Source of the DNA: Parahaliea aestuarii
Lineage (GTDB): Bacteria > Pseudomonadota > Gammaproteobacteria > Pseudomonadales > Halieaceae
Reading direction: 5' to 3'
Length of the DNA: 64,000 nt
Assembly (NCBI RefSeq): GCF_008064635.1
Contig: NZ_VRYZ01000001.1
Location: 248,001 to 312,000, forward strand
Shown here: piece after piece, positions 16,297 through 25,033 of the stretch
Layout: each line of letters opens with the position of its first letter
Position numbering within the stretch: position 1 is the first letter of the stretch
The notes under the pieces: model-generated
Told to the model about the DNA's origin: nothing
Seen by the model: the letters and a program-made list of their open reading frames with translations, nothing else
Databases searched by the model: none
Made by a program: the position numbers and the translations under genes

Positions 16297-17705
16297 AGAA
16301 GGTTGGCCGCATAGGCACCAAAGGGCCGCCAGCGGCTGGCGGCGGTGTTCAGTGGCACACCGCCGTGGTCGAGCGCCTCCCAGGCGCGGATCAGGCCCAG
16401 GTCTTTCGGCGGAAAGCAGTCCGGGTCACCGAGGCCGCGCATGGCGACCATGGCCAGGGTCCAGGGGCCGATGCCAGGCAGGGCCTCCAGGCGCTCTAGC
16501 AAATCGGTGGCGGTGCCCCCGGCATTGCGCTCACAGAGCATGGCGCAGGCCGCCCGCAAACTGTCCCGGCGGCGCGACGGCATGGCGAAGGCCTCATTGG
16601 GCAGGGCGGCGATGCCCGCGGGGCTGGGAAAATCGCCGGTGTCAGTGGCGGTGGCCAGCCGGGCGCCAACCGTTCTGGCCGCGCCGATGCTGACCTGCTG
16701 TCCGACGATGGCCCGCACCGTGGCCTCTGCCGGGGACCACACCACCGGTGAACGAATGCCGGGGTAGCGTTGCAGCAGCGGGCGCAGGGCCGCGTCGCGT
16801 GCGAGTACTTCGGTGACTGCGGCGGGGTTGGCGTCCAGATCAAACATGCGTCGCACCCGCGCCACCAGCGGCATCAGGGCAATGGCCCCGTCGCTGTGTA
16901 CCCGCAGTGTCAGCGCTGCCCGACCGGGCATTGGCGCCACTGAAAAGCGCAGCGGAACGCCGTCCAGTATGGCCCGGCGTTCGTAGTGCCCGGCGCTGAC
17001 CGTCTCGATACCCTCGATGGCGTGGCGGGCGAAGAAGTCGATCACGCCGTCCCAGTCATAGGGCTCCCGGTATTGCATTTGCAGCTGGATTCCCTCTTCA
17101 TCGCTAGCGGCCCGGCGCCGCAGGGCGGTGGGCGCAACGCCGTAGCTGGCCTGGATGGCGCTGTTGAAGCGCCGCACGCTGCCGAAGCCGGCGGCAAAGG
17201 CGATGTCGGTCATGGACAGGGACGATTCCACCAGTAACTGCCGGGCGAACAGCAGCCGCCGGTGCTGGGCGACCGCCTGGGGCGAAACGCCCAGTTCGCG
17301 TCGGAACAGCTTGCGCAGGTAGCGCTCGCCCACACCGAGCCGGTTTGCCAACTGTTCCAGCGAGCCCTCGTTCAGGGCGCCGGCATTGATCAGGCTCAGC
17401 GCGCGATTTACGGTAGTGCTGCTGCCCTGCCAGGCGGGGCTGCCTGGCGCGGCTTCCGGCCGGCAGCGCAGGCAGGGCCTGAATCCCGCCGCCGCGGCCT
17501 GGCTGGCCTCGCGGAAGTAGCGCACGTTTTTTTCCGCAGGCAATTTCGCGGGGCAGATCGGGCGACAATAGATACCGGTTGAGCGTACGCCGAGGAAGAA
17601 CTCGCCGTCGAAGCGCGGATCCCGCGACAGACGCGCGCGGCGGCAGGTCTCCGGGTCGGGCAGGCCGCTGGCGTATTGCAATGCTGGGGTGGTTGGCGTT
17701 TCCAT
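16281..17705 (-). CDS. alkA: Ada-AraC-AlkA fusion: DNA-3-methyladenine glycosylase II
   Basis: The 474-residue protein joins three units. Residues 17-90 are an Ada-type zinc domain with C47, C51, C78 and C81 (YCRPICP, CLRCRP), which in Ada accepts a methyl group from phosphotriesters. Residues 100-190 are an AraC helix-turn-helix (LANRLGVGERYLRKLFRRE, IAFAAGFGSVRRFN). Residues 205-474 are AlkA, with the helix-hairpin-helix LPGIGPWTLAMVAMRG and an acidic catalytic position in CFPPKDLGL. It lacks the O6-methylguanine transferase of Ada, which the overlapping ogt supplies. The ATG at 17705 starts directly before the zinc domain; an upstream in-frame start at 17738 adds only 11 residues. Confidence 0.93.
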   Translation of the reverse strand: METPTTPALQYASGLPDPETCRRARLSRDPRFDGEFFLGVRSTGIYCRPICPAKLPAEKNVRYFREASQAAAAGFRPCLRCRPEAAPGSPAWQGSSTTVNRALSLINAGALNEGSLEQLANRLGVGERYLRKLFRRELGVSPQAVAQHRRLLFARQLLVESSLSMTDIAFAAGFGSVRRFNSAIQASYGVAPTALRRRAASDEEGIQLQMQYREPYDWDGVIDFFARHAIEGIETVSAGHYERRAILDGVPLRFSVAPMPGRAALTLRVHSDGAIALMPLVARVRRMFDLDANPAAVTEVLARDAALRPLLQRYPGIRSPVVWSPAEATVRAIVGQQVSIGAARTVGARLATATDTGDFPSPAGIAALPNEAFAMPSRRRDSLRAACAMLCERNAGGTATDLLERLEALPGIGPWTLAMVAMRGLGDPDCFPPKDLGLIRAWEALDHGGVPLNTAASRWRPFGAYAANLLWRSL

Positions 17706-17857
17706 GGCTGCACTATAGCCCCGGTGTGTCGCGGTCACTAGCCAGAATCGGCCCTGTATGCGGTGCGTGGTTGCCGGATACCGCGGGGTCTTTCACTTTG
17801 CTTTCAGCCCCGTCAGCCACGATACTGCGATCAGGTAAAACTACGCCGCCAACCCTT

Positions 17858-19123
17858 ATGAACCTCGTCATCTATGCCGTCCCCTTCTTTATCCTGGCCA
17901 TGCTGCTGGAGCTGGGCTACGGCATACGCCAGCAGCGCAATACCTACCGCCTGAACGACAGTGTGAGCAGCCTGTTCCTGGGCACCCTGAGCCAGGCCCA
18001 GCGTTTTGTGACGCTGGGGGTGGGCGGCTATATTTACTACCTGATCACCGAGTACTTCTCGCTGCCACTGATGGATGCCGGCCATTGGTTTACCTGGGTG
18101 CTGGCCTTTGTGCTCTACGACTTCTGCTACTACTGGCTGCACCGCCTCGGTCACGAACGCACCATCCTGTGGGCGGCCCATGTGGCTCACCACCAGAGTG
18201 AGGATTACAACCTCTCCACCGCCCTGCGCCAGACCAGCACCGGCTTCCTGTTGAGCTGGCTGTTCTATATCCCGATGTACCTGCTGGGCATTCCCGCCGA
18301 GGTGGTGGTGACGGTCGGCTCGCTGAACCTGATCTACCAGTTCTGGGTGCACACCGAGCATGTGCCAAAGCTGGGTTGGTACGAGTGGGTCTTCGTCACT
18401 CCCTCCAACCACCGGGTGCATCACGCCCAGAACGACCGCTACATGGACCGCAATTACGGCGGTGTGTTTATTCTCTGGGATCGCCTGTTCGGCACCTTTC
18501 AGGAAGAGCTGGAGGACGACCCGCCGATCTACGGCATCCGCGGCCCCCTGGGCAGTTTCAGCCCGGTGAAGGCCCTGACCCATATCTACGTGGACATGGC
18601 CCGCGACAGCTGGCGCGCCGCGCGCTGGCGCGACAAGGTCCGGGTGTGGGTGGCGCGCACTGGCTGGCGGCCGGAAGATGTAGAGGCGCGCTATCCCCGG
18701 GTCAAGAGCGATCTCTCCCGGTTCCGGAAATACGATCCGCCACTCAGTCGCGCGCTCGGCTGGTACGCCTTCTTTCAACTGATTGCGGTGGTGCTGTTGT
18801 TGAACGCCATGCAGGCGGGCGAACCGGGCTATTACCTCGGCGTCTGCCTGTGGGCGGTGATGCTGGCGACCACCGTGACAACAGCGCGCTGGCTGGACGG
18901 CCGCCCGGGACTGGCCTGGGACTCGATACGCCTGCTGGCCGTCGTCGCTGTGCTGGGGTTTGCCTGGGCCTCGACAGAGGCGACCCTGCCTCTAGTGGGT
19001 GGGCTGAGCTATGTACTGCTTAACAGCCTGTTCCTGCTCTGGCTGGGGGCGCGCGAGCATCCTCATTCCGACTGCAAAACCACTGGCTCCAGCGTTACCT
19101 GCCGGTTGCCGGTGTCCAGGTAG
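17858..19123 (+). CDS. Fatty acid hydroxylase/sterol desaturase superfamily membrane protein
   Basis: The 421-residue membrane protein starts MNLVIYAVPFFILAMLLELGYG and has the eight-His di-iron pattern: HRLGHE (HxxxH) after CYYWL, HVAHH (HxxHH) and NHRVHH (HxxHH). These proteins hydroxylate or desaturate lipid chains with O2 in the membrane. The N-terminus and the long C-terminal part with four more hydrophobic segments resemble the alkylglycerol monooxygenase-like subgroup. I chose ATG 17858 as it begins the first conserved segment; the frame is open to 17579 but the upstream part is unlike protein. The last 61 bases overlap yaeQ, tail to tail. Confidence 0.85.
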   Translation: MNLVIYAVPFFILAMLLELGYGIRQQRNTYRLNDSVSSLFLGTLSQAQRFVTLGVGGYIYYLITEYFSLPLMDAGHWFTWVLAFVLYDFCYYWLHRLGHERTILWAAHVAHHQSEDYNLSTALRQTSTGFLLSWLFYIPMYLLGIPAEVVVTVGSLNLIYQFWVHTEHVPKLGWYEWVFVTPSNHRVHHAQNDRYMDRNYGGVFILWDRLFGTFQEELEDDPPIYGIRGPLGSFSPVKALTHIYVDMARDSWRAARWRDKVRVWVARTGWRPEDVEARYPRVKSDLSRFRKYDPPLSRALGWYAFFQLIAVVLLLNAMQAGEPGYYLGVCLWAVMLATTVTTARWLDGRPGLAWDSIRLLAVVAVLGFAWASTEATLPLVGGLSYVLLNSLFLLWLGAREHPHSDCKTTGSSVTCRLPVSR

Positions 19124-19602
19124 AGCACCCCGCCGGCGATAGCCAGTGACAGCCTGCAATTTCGTTCAATCAGTTCAGCCGCCACCTGCACCTGCTGCCA
19201 GGGCAGTTGCAAGACGTTGAGACGCGGCAGGCCAGTCATGTCCTCGCAATTCAGTTTCCACCAGGTGTCGCTGCTTTTGCCGTAACTCACCACGCTGACT
19301 TTGCGGGCGACGCCGCAGGCTTTGCGCAGGCGCGCTGGCTCCGGCTGGCCCAGCTCGATCCAGTGCTCGATCTCACCGCTGTCACTGTGCTGCCACAAAT
19401 CCGGCTCGTCATTGGTCGACAGCCCCTTGGTAAACCCGAGGCCGGGTGCCTTGAACAGTCCGTAGGCCAGAATTCGCGCGCACAGGCGTTCAATGGTTTC
19501 CGAAGGATGGCGAGCCAGCGTCAGGCTCTCGCTTTCATAGATATTGCGATCGCTGTCGGCAAGATCGAGTTGAATCTTGTAAATGGTGGGCTTGAGGGCC
19601 AT
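19063..19602 (-). CDS. yaeQ: YaeQ-family protein
   Basis: The 179-residue soluble protein starts MALKPTIYKIQLDLADSDRN and contains RHPSETIERLCARILAYG, GLSTNDEPDLW and IELGQPEPARLRKAC, all characteristic of YaeQ (about 181 residues). YaeQ has a PD-(D/E)xK nuclease-like fold, and its E. coli homologue was found as a suppressor related to RfaH, but its action is not settled. The ATG at 19602 has AGGA seven bases upstream; a longer frame to 19758 is not supported. It lies 100 bp downstream of the antiporter gene on the same strand. Confidence 0.93.
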   Translation of the reverse strand: MALKPTIYKIQLDLADSDRNIYESESLTLARHPSETIERLCARILAYGLFKAPGLGFTKGLSTNDEPDLWQHSDSGEIEHWIELGQPEPARLRKACGVARKVSVVSYGKSSDTWWKLNCEDMTGLPRLNVLQLPWQQVQVAAELIERNCRLSLAIAGGVLYLDTGNRQVTLEPVVLQSE

Positions 19603-19702
19603 GGGAGTTTCCTGATTCGTGGGCGGGCGATTGTAGCGGACTTTGCCGGGAGGGGGCCGCTTGTATCGATTGCGGCCGTGGGCCCGCTGCCAGAGGCTGA
19701 AA

Positions 19703-21277
19703 CTAGCCGCTGGCGTCCTGCCGGCCTGCGCCCAGATGTGCGGCTGCATGCGCGGCAAAACCGGAGCCGGCCTGGGCGTAGAGGTTGAAGGCGGATATGC
19801 CGCAGTTTTCCAGTTCCTCTGCCTCTTCGGCGAAGCGCACCACCGCGGCGATGCGGCCCCGGTAGCCCAGGTCCTCCAGCAGGCGCCCTACCAGTTTGTT
19901 CTCCTCGTGATTGGTCAGCGCCAGCATCACCAGTTCTACCCGCTCCAGATCCACCCGGTGCCAGAAGTCCGGATCGGAGGCATCCGCGGCCACTACCCGG
20001 CGGTTGGCGGCGCGGTGGGCTGCCAGCTTGCGGTCGTTGTCATCCACCCCCAGGACTTCCGGGCCGTACTGCTCGGCGATGGCCTCGTAGGCGCCAGTGC
20101 CGATGTTGCCCATGCCGAGGACGATCACCCGGGTGCCCTTGGTGTCGGGCCAGGTGGCGCGCACCTGTTCGGTTTCAAAGGTTTGCAGGCGCTGGCACCA
20201 GCGGCGATAGAGCTGGTGTGAAAAACGGTTCAGCGGAGAGGCGATCAGAAAACTGACGGCGATAGCCAGGGAAATGGCGCCTGACCACTGGGGTTCCATC
20301 CAGCCGGCACTGGCGGCCACGGCCACCACAATCAGCCCGAATTCACTGTAGTTAGCCAGCGACATGGAGGCCAGCAAGGCGGTGCGCGGCGGCGTGTGCA
20401 GGCGGGTCATGAGCAGGAAATACAGGGGCGGCTTGGCCACTGCCAGCAGGCCAATCACTACCGCCAGCAGCATCATCTCCCGCTGCGGCCAGCCGTCCAG
20501 CCCGATGGAGAGGAAGAAACAGACCAGGAACAGATCCTTGAATTGCAGCAGGTTGCGCGACAGTTCCTTGGCTTTCTGGTGCCCGGCGAGCACCGCCCCG
20601 ATGACCAGTGCGCCGAGGTCGCCCTTGATGCCGGTCAGTTCAAATACCTCGGCGCCGCCGAGGGCCAGGGTCAGGCCGAACAGCGTAAACAGTTCGCCGT
20701 GGCCGCTGAGGGTGAGCAGGCGCAGGATGACGCCGCGCAGGGGAAAAAGCAGCAACAGCAGCAGCGCTTCCGGCCCTGGCACTTTGCCGGCGGATAAACC
20801 GAGGAAGACCACCGCCGCGAGGTCCTGGATGATCAGGATGCCCACCGCCAGGCCGGCGTGACGGGAGGCCATTTCGCCGCGCTCCTGCATCACCTGAATG
20901 ACAAAGACCGTGCTGGAAAAGGTGAGGGCGAAGGCGCCGACGAGACTGGCGCTGAAGCTCAGTTCCAGCGCCGGGAACAAGTGACCGGCGAGGTAGAACA
21001 CGGCGAGGAAAAATACCTGCATCAGGGCCATGTGGGCCAGGGTGGTGCCCCAGATGCGGGTCAGCAGCAGGTCCTTTGGTTGCAGCTTCAGGCCGATGGT
21101 GAACAGCAGCAGGGTAATGCCGACTTCCGACAGGATGTGCAGGATGTCGCCGCCTCCCACCTGCAACTCGTGCAACAGGAAACCGGCCAGCAGGTAGCCA
21201 ATCAGGGCCGGCAGGCCGACGGCCCGGCTGGCCATGCCACAGGCGAGGGCGACGAGGATGATCAGAGGGTCAAGCAT
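19703..21277 (-). CDS. KefB/KefC-like monovalent cation:proton antiporter with NAD-binding domain
   Basis: The 524-residue protein has about 12 hydrophobic helices (CPA2 sodium/hydrogen exchanger fold, with GYLLAGFLL, TFSSTVFVIQVMQERGE and LIIQDLAAVVFLGL), then a cytosolic RCK/TrkA-N domain from about 385 beginning VIVLGMGNIGTGAYEA and including DDND. Kef-type systems expel potassium in exchange for protons and are gated by ligand binding to the RCK domain. The helix motif with IIQDLAAV carries the acidic ion site. A KefF/KefG-like quinone reductase partner is not nearby. An RCK-C domain is short or missing. Confidence 0.88.
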   Translation of the reverse strand: MLDPLIILVALACGMASRAVGLPALIGYLLAGFLLHELQVGGGDILHILSEVGITLLLFTIGLKLQPKDLLLTRIWGTTLAHMALMQVFFLAVFYLAGHLFPALELSFSASLVGAFALTFSSTVFVIQVMQERGEMASRHAGLAVGILIIQDLAAVVFLGLSAGKVPGPEALLLLLLFPLRGVILRLLTLSGHGELFTLFGLTLALGGAEVFELTGIKGDLGALVIGAVLAGHQKAKELSRNLLQFKDLFLVCFFLSIGLDGWPQREMMLLAVVIGLLAVAKPPLYFLLMTRLHTPPRTALLASMSLANYSEFGLIVVAVAASAGWMEPQWSGAISLAIAVSFLIASPLNRFSHQLYRRWCQRLQTFETEQVRATWPDTKGTRVIVLGMGNIGTGAYEAIAEQYGPEVLGVDDNDRKLAAHRAANRRVVAADASDPDFWHRVDLERVELVMLALTNHEENKLVGRLLEDLGYRGRIAAVVRFAEEAEELENCGISAFNLYAQAGSGFAAHAAAHLGAGRQDASG

Positions 21278-21348
21278 GGTATCGGGGCCGCGGGTGAATG
21301 CAGGGCGGGATTATACCGATAGACCGCGGCAGGTCATGGACGGGGCGG

Positions 21349-21684
21349 TTACACACTGGGCTGGTGGCGCAGGGCCCAGAAGACACGGGCACACAGCAGG
21401 ATCACGGCAAGGTCGATTGCGGCCGGCAGACTCGCCAGGCCCTCGCCAAGACGCATCAGGAACCACAGGTGAAGGGCGGGAACCACCATGGCCAGGAACA
21501 GGCTGAAGCGGGACTGGCCGAACAGCCCGATGCTCAGCAGCAGGTAGGCCGCGCCGATCAGCGCAATCAGGAGATGGGCTTCATTGAGTGGGTTGAACCA
21601 GAGGCCGGCGACCTGCCAGGCGCCGCTGGCGGCAACCAGCAGGGCGGCAAGCTGACGCATATGGAGCAGGGTTCGGGTGAGCAT
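21349..21684 (-). CDS. Small four-helix membrane protein, unknown
   Basis: The 111-residue protein is almost wholly hydrophobic with four predicted helices (LAALLVAASGAWQVAGLWF, LLIALIGAAYLLLSIGLF, FLAMVVPALHLWFLMRL, DLAVILLCARVFWAL). No motif is recognised. ATG at 21684 has a GGAGG four bases upstream and starts a sensible signal-anchor. It sits between a hydroxylase-family gene and the antiporter on the same strand, with gaps of 91 and 71 bp. An 18 bp GC-only perfect palindrome (21755-21772) lies in the gap upstream. Confidence 0.65.
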   Translation of the reverse strand: MLTRTLLHMRQLAALLVAASGAWQVAGLWFNPLNEAHLLIALIGAAYLLLSIGLFGQSRFSLFLAMVVPALHLWFLMRLGEGLASLPAAIDLAVILLCARVFWALRHQPSV

Positions 21685-21754
21685 GGTGCCTCCGCACAGT
21701 TTCCGCGAATGTACCACAGCAGGAAGGTACTTGATGACGCCGGGGTTGTAGCCG

Positions 21755-21772
21755 GCGGCGGCCGGCCGCCGC
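21755..21772. repeat. 18 bp perfect GC-only palindrome after the hydroxylase gene
   Basis: The 18 bases are self-complementary throughout and lie three bases past the stop of the TetR-linked hydroxylase gene. There is no T run on either side, so this is not a canonical intrinsic terminator. It could protect the 3' end of the mRNA or bring about Rho-dependent pausing. Confidence 0.45.
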
Positions 21773-21775
21773 GGT

Positions 21776-22618
21776 TCAGGCGGCGTCTGACGGACTGGCG
21801 GAGGCCGGCTTCGGCAATAGCGGTTTGCGCACCACTGGCCACAGCAGCTCCTCGGCCCAGTGCAGGCGCGGGGATATCGGCAGACCGTAGTGCTGCTGGC
21901 GGGCATTGGGAATCTTTGCAGTGCCAAACATCACGTCAAACAGGAAGAAAGTCACCGCGTAGTTGCCGTTCGGATGGGCGCTGCGGCCGTAGGCGTGGTG
22001 GGCGTGGTGAGTATCCGGCAGGGTAATGACCCGCTCGATGACCCACCACAGGCCCTGCAGGGGCTGTGGTGTCCGCTCGCGCAACCACAGATCCCAGCGG
22101 AAGCTGGAGTGGGTGGCGAGATTGACGAAGAAGGTGATCAACACCGCGGTGAAGTAGGCGGTGGTCTGGCCAAAGTACACGGCAAAGGCGCCCATCCAGG
22201 TCTGTGGCAGCAGGAAGACCCAGAAGAAATTGTAGCGGTAGACCACGCTCACATTCAGGTGCTGGGCGCTGTGGTGGGTGCGGTGAATCTTCCACAACCA
22301 GCGCCACTGGTGGGAGGCCCGGTGCAGCCAGTAGTGGGCGGCTTCCTCAATCAGGAAGATCAGCGGGAACGCGATCCAGAACGAGACACCGGCCAGGCTG
22401 CCCGCGTGATTGGGCCAAAGCTGGATGACCAGCCAGCCTGCAAAGGCGCCTATCAGGGTGCCCGCCACTACCAGGTTGGAGAACAGGCCGAATACCATGA
22501 ACAGGAAATCCCGCGCAGGGCGGGGTGACAGGCCCAGGCGGCCGGTCAGCAGTTCCAGGGCGAACAGCAGCAGGAAACTGCCGAAGACTACCAGCCCCAC
22601 CGTTTGAAATATGTCCAT
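21776..22618 (-). CDS. Sterol desaturase/fatty acid hydroxylase family protein (TetR-linked)
   Basis: The 280-residue membrane protein shows the family's histidine boxes: HRASH (HxxxH) after EEAAHYWL, HRTHH (HxxHH) and THHAHHA. Hydrophobic segments at 5-25, 45-65 and about 150-180 place the di-iron site at the cytosolic face. It should hydroxylate or desaturate a membrane lipid or carotenoid-like substrate. ATG 22618 follows two bases after the TetR stop, so it is translated from the TetR message. The operator at 23313-23345 would then control both. Confidence 0.85.
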   Translation of the reverse strand: MDIFQTVGLVVFGSFLLLFALELLTGRLGLSPRPARDFLFMVFGLFSNLVVAGTLIGAFAGWLVIQLWPNHAGSLAGVSFWIAFPLIFLIEEAAHYWLHRASHQWRWLWKIHRTHHSAQHLNVSVVYRYNFFWVFLLPQTWMGAFAVYFGQTTAYFTAVLITFFVNLATHSSFRWDLWLRERTPQPLQGLWWVIERVITLPDTHHAHHAYGRSAHPNGNYAVTFFLFDVMFGTAKIPNARQQHYGLPISPRLHWAEELLWPVVRKPLLPKPASASPSDAA

Positions 22619-22620
22619 TG

Positions 22621-23301
22621 TTATTGACTCCCGGGAGCCGGCGCGCACAGGCCGGCCAGTGAATAGCGAATGAAATCGTCGAGGCGCCAGGTGAGCTCGG
22701 CGGGCGAACTGTCGCGTTCGCCGCTACGGCGCTGGGTATCCCACTCGGCCACCACCTGGACGATATGGCCCCCCAGCAGGCGCAGGCGCTCCTGGCGGAT
22801 GTGGCGCGGGAGGTGCTGCAACTGGGCCTCCGCCAGAGCGGAGACTTCACGCAGCGCCCCGGAGCGGGCGCGATTGCGCATGAACAGTTCGCGCCAGGGA
22901 GGGCGCGGCAGCAGTTGGGCCAGCAGGCTGAGGTAGTGGGTATGGCCAGCGGGTTGTAACAACTCTTCCGCCAGCGGGCGAATCATCAGGTCTACCAGGT
23001 CGCGCAGGTCGGGCGTGTTGCCCTCAGCCTGCAAACGCGCCAGTTGCTGTTCGCGGCGCCGGTTTACAGGGCCCACCCGGTAGTGAATCAGCGCTTCCAC
23101 CAGGCCTTCAAAAGAGCCGAAGTTATAGTTCACCGCCGAGTGGTTTTTCTGCCCGGCGCGGCGGGCGATCTCGCGACTGGAGACGCCGTCGATGCCCTGT
23201 TCGGCGATGAGTTGCTCCGCCGTGTGCAGCAGCGTCAGCGCCGACGCACTGAACTCGACAGCTTCCGGCGTGGTGGTGTGGTATTCGGCAGGAGATTCCA
23301 T
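22621..23301 (-). CDS. TetR-family transcriptional regulator
   Basis: The 226-residue repressor has an N-terminal helix-turn-helix (LIAEQGIDGVSSREIARRAG followed by NHSAVNYNFGS) typical of TetR, and a C-terminal helical ligand domain with DLVDLMIRPLAEELLQPAG. ATG 23301 is preferred over TTG 23310 because a -35/-10 pair with 17 bp spacing ends eight bases before it, placing transcription start at or next to the A of ATG; TTG would lie inside the -10. There is no Shine-Dalgarno, so a leaderless mRNA is likely. It heads a two-gene operon with the hydroxylase. Confidence 0.92.
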   Translation of the reverse strand: MESPAEYHTTTPEAVEFSASALTLLHTAEQLIAEQGIDGVSSREIARRAGQKNHSAVNYNFGSFEGLVEALIHYRVGPVNRRREQQLARLQAEGNTPDLRDLVDLMIRPLAEELLQPAGHTHYLSLLAQLLPRPPWRELFMRNRARSGALREVSALAEAQLQHLPRHIRQERLRLLGGHIVQVVAEWDTQRRSGERDSSPAELTWRLDDFIRYSLAGLCAPAPGSQ

Positions 23302-23308
23302 GGGGTGC

Positions 23309-23337
23309 AATCTAAGACGGTCGACTTAATAAGTCAA
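23309..23337 (-). promoter_or_regulatory. tetR-hydroxylase promoter
   Basis: Reading the minus strand, the -35 is TTGACT (23332-23337), then a 17-base spacer and TAGATT (23309-23314) as -10. Matches are five and four of six. The start point would fall at about 23301-23302, the first base of the TetR ATG. The palindromic operator covers both boxes. Confidence 0.65.
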
Positions 23338-23345
23338 CCGTCTTA
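23313..23345. promoter_or_regulatory. TetR-type operator, 33 bp near-perfect palindrome
   Basis: Around a central A at 23329, 15 of 16 base pairs are self-complementary (arms TAAGACGGT and ACCGTCTTA with inner GACTTA/TAAGTC); the only mismatch is at 23322/23336. The size and dyad symmetry suit one or two TetR dimers. It overlaps the tetR -35 and the first bases of the -10, so binding should block transcription: autorepression plus control of the hydroxylase. Confidence 0.75.
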
Positions 23346-23387
23346 ATTGCGGGCGGCAATGGCTGCCAGCAGACGCGCCCCCCCGGG

Positions 23388-23912
23388 CTAGCGGTGCCGG
23401 GCCAGCTGGGTTTCCAGGCGTGACTTCATCGGCAGCACCCAGCTCTCTTTGAGCTGGGGCGACAGCAGGCCGGCGTCTTCCAGTTCATCGCACAGGTGCA
23501 TCTGGTGGGCCAGGTCGAACATGTCGAACTGGCGGGCGATGCGGGCGTCGTCATTGAGGGTGATAAAGGAGATGCCGGGGGTCTGGTAGTGGCTGCCATC
23601 CGGGCGTTGGCCCGGGCCGCGGTTGAGCCAGTGGGTAACCAGGCGGTTGTCGCTGCCGACATAGACTCCTTCATAGGGAAAGGTCCACCCCTCCCAGCCG
23701 ACCTGCATGTCCCGTCCGTAGTGGGTGGCCTTGATTTCGTCGATTCCGCGGGCGGTGACTTCCATTACACCGGCATACTCGCAGGTGTAGATGCAGTCCT
23801 GCGCGTAGAGTGCGTCGACAAAAAACGTCCACTCATTGCTGCGTGATGCCTCTGCGTGGGCGTTAATCAGTTTCTGCGCTGTGGCGCGCAGGGTTTCGTC
23901 ACTCAGTGCCAT
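23388..23912 (-). CDS. NTF2/SnoaL-like fold protein
   Basis: The 174-residue protein has the cone-shaped alpha+beta layout of the NTF2-like superfamily: an N-terminal helix pair (AQKLINAHAEASRSNEWTFF), VDALYAQDCIYTCEYAG, ARGIDEIKATHYGR, then strands ending in GISFITLNDDARIARQFDMFD. Members are isomerases, hydratases or simple ligand binders. No catalytic residues can be named with confidence. ATG 23912 has GGGG seven bases upstream. It ends 86 bp before tetR on the same strand; that gap holds the TetR operator, so the two are separate transcripts. Confidence 0.7.
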   Translation of the reverse strand: MALSDETLRATAQKLINAHAEASRSNEWTFFVDALYAQDCIYTCEYAGVMEVTARGIDEIKATHYGRDMQVGWEGWTFPYEGVYVGSDNRLVTHWLNRGPGQRPDGSHYQTPGISFITLNDDARIARQFDMFDLAHQMHLCDELEDAGLLSPQLKESWVLPMKSRLETQLARHR

Positions 23913-24055
23913 GGATTTTCCCCGTCATTATTGCTGTTGGCCCGTCCGGGCAGTGTAGGGCGGGTACCGAAGTGTGGCCACGGGTGCTGTCTGGCAGGTT
24001 GAACTGCCTGTGCTTTTGCTATCATCGGCCCCAACGACCTTGAGAGTGCCAGTTC

Positions 24056-25033
24056 ATGCCCAAAACCGTGATCCTTCCCATGCTGGCCGACGGCGAGTTT
24101 CACTCCGGACAGGCCCTGGCCGAGGCGCTGGGTGTCAGTCGGACGGCGGTGTGGAAGCAGTTGAACCGGCTGGAAGAGCTGGGACTGGAGCTTGAGTCCG
24201 TCCGCGGGCTGGGTTATCGCATCCCGGGTGGCCTGGAACTGCTGGACGACGCGGTAATTCGCAGTGCCCTGTCCGTACCCGCGCAATCGCTGCTGGGCGA
24301 ATTGCGGCTGCAGGATAGTCTGGATTCCACCAATGCCGAGGCACTGCGGCGTATCGAGGCCGGCGCTGCCCGCGGCCTGGTTTGCTCGGCGGAACAGCAA
24401 ACCGCGGGTCGAGGCCGTCGAGGTCGCGCCTGGGTCAGTCCGTATGCGCGCAATATCTACCTCTCCGTTACCTGGGAATTCAGCCAGGGCGCAGCCGCTC
24501 TGGAGGGTTTGAGTCTCGCCGTGGGCGTGGCCGCTGCCCGCGCTCTGGAAAAGCTGGGGGTGCCTGCGGTGCAGCTGAAATGGCCCAATGACCTGCTCGC
24601 CAACCGCGCCAAGCTCGGGGGCATCCTGCTGGAAATGGCAGGCGACGTCGCCGGGGCCTGCCAGGTGGTGGTGGGCGTGGGACTGAATGTGCGGATGCCG
24701 GACATCGCCGCCAGCGCCATCGACCAGGCCTGGACGGATATCGCGACGCTGTGCGGAGATAGTCCGCCGGGCCGCAACGCCCTGCTGAGCGCCCTGCTGA
24801 ATGAACTGTTGCCGCTGCTGGCTGAATTTGAAGGCACAGGTTTCGCCGCCTGGCGGGAAGCGTGGATGCAGCGCGACGCCTACGCCGATACCCCGGTAGT
24901 GGTGCGCAGCGCCGATCGCCAGGTGGCGGGGGTCGCCCGTGGTGTTGATGAGCGGGGCGCCCTGCAACTGGAAACCACCGTCGGGGTCCAGTCGCTGTTT
25001 GGCGGTGAACTCTCGCTGAGGCCGCAAGCGTGA
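24056..25033 (+). CDS. birA: Biotin--[acetyl-CoA-carboxylase] ligase and biotin repressor
   Basis: The 325-residue bifunctional protein activates biotin with ATP and attaches it to the biotin carboxyl carrier protein. An N-terminal winged helix (SGQALAEALGVSRTAVWKQLNRLE, 17-40) marks it as the regulatory class that represses biotin genes. The ligase signature GRGRRGRAW is at 118-126, followed by LKWPNDLL and KLGGILLE, and a C-terminal SH3-like cap. The length matches E. coli BirA (321). It overlaps coaX by four bases. Confidence 0.96.
   Translation: MPKTVILPMLADGEFHSGQALAEALGVSRTAVWKQLNRLEELGLELESVRGLGYRIPGGLELLDDAVIRSALSVPAQSLLGELRLQDSLDSTNAEALRRIEAGAARGLVCSAEQQTAGRGRRGRAWVSPYARNIYLSVTWEFSQGAAALEGLSLAVGVAAARALEKLGVPAVQLKWPNDLLANRAKLGGILLEMAGDVAGACQVVVGVGLNVRMPDIAASAIDQAWTDIATLCGDSPPGRNALLSALLNELLPLLAEFEGTGFAAWREAWMQRDAYADTPVVVRSADRQVAGVARGVDERGALQLETTVGVQSLFGGELSLRPQA

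Noticed and set aside
17579..17857. N-terminal extension of the hydroxylase gene
   Set aside because: The 93 extra codons run opposite the start of alkA and read as an Arg-rich shadow; the conserved membrane segment starts at 17858.
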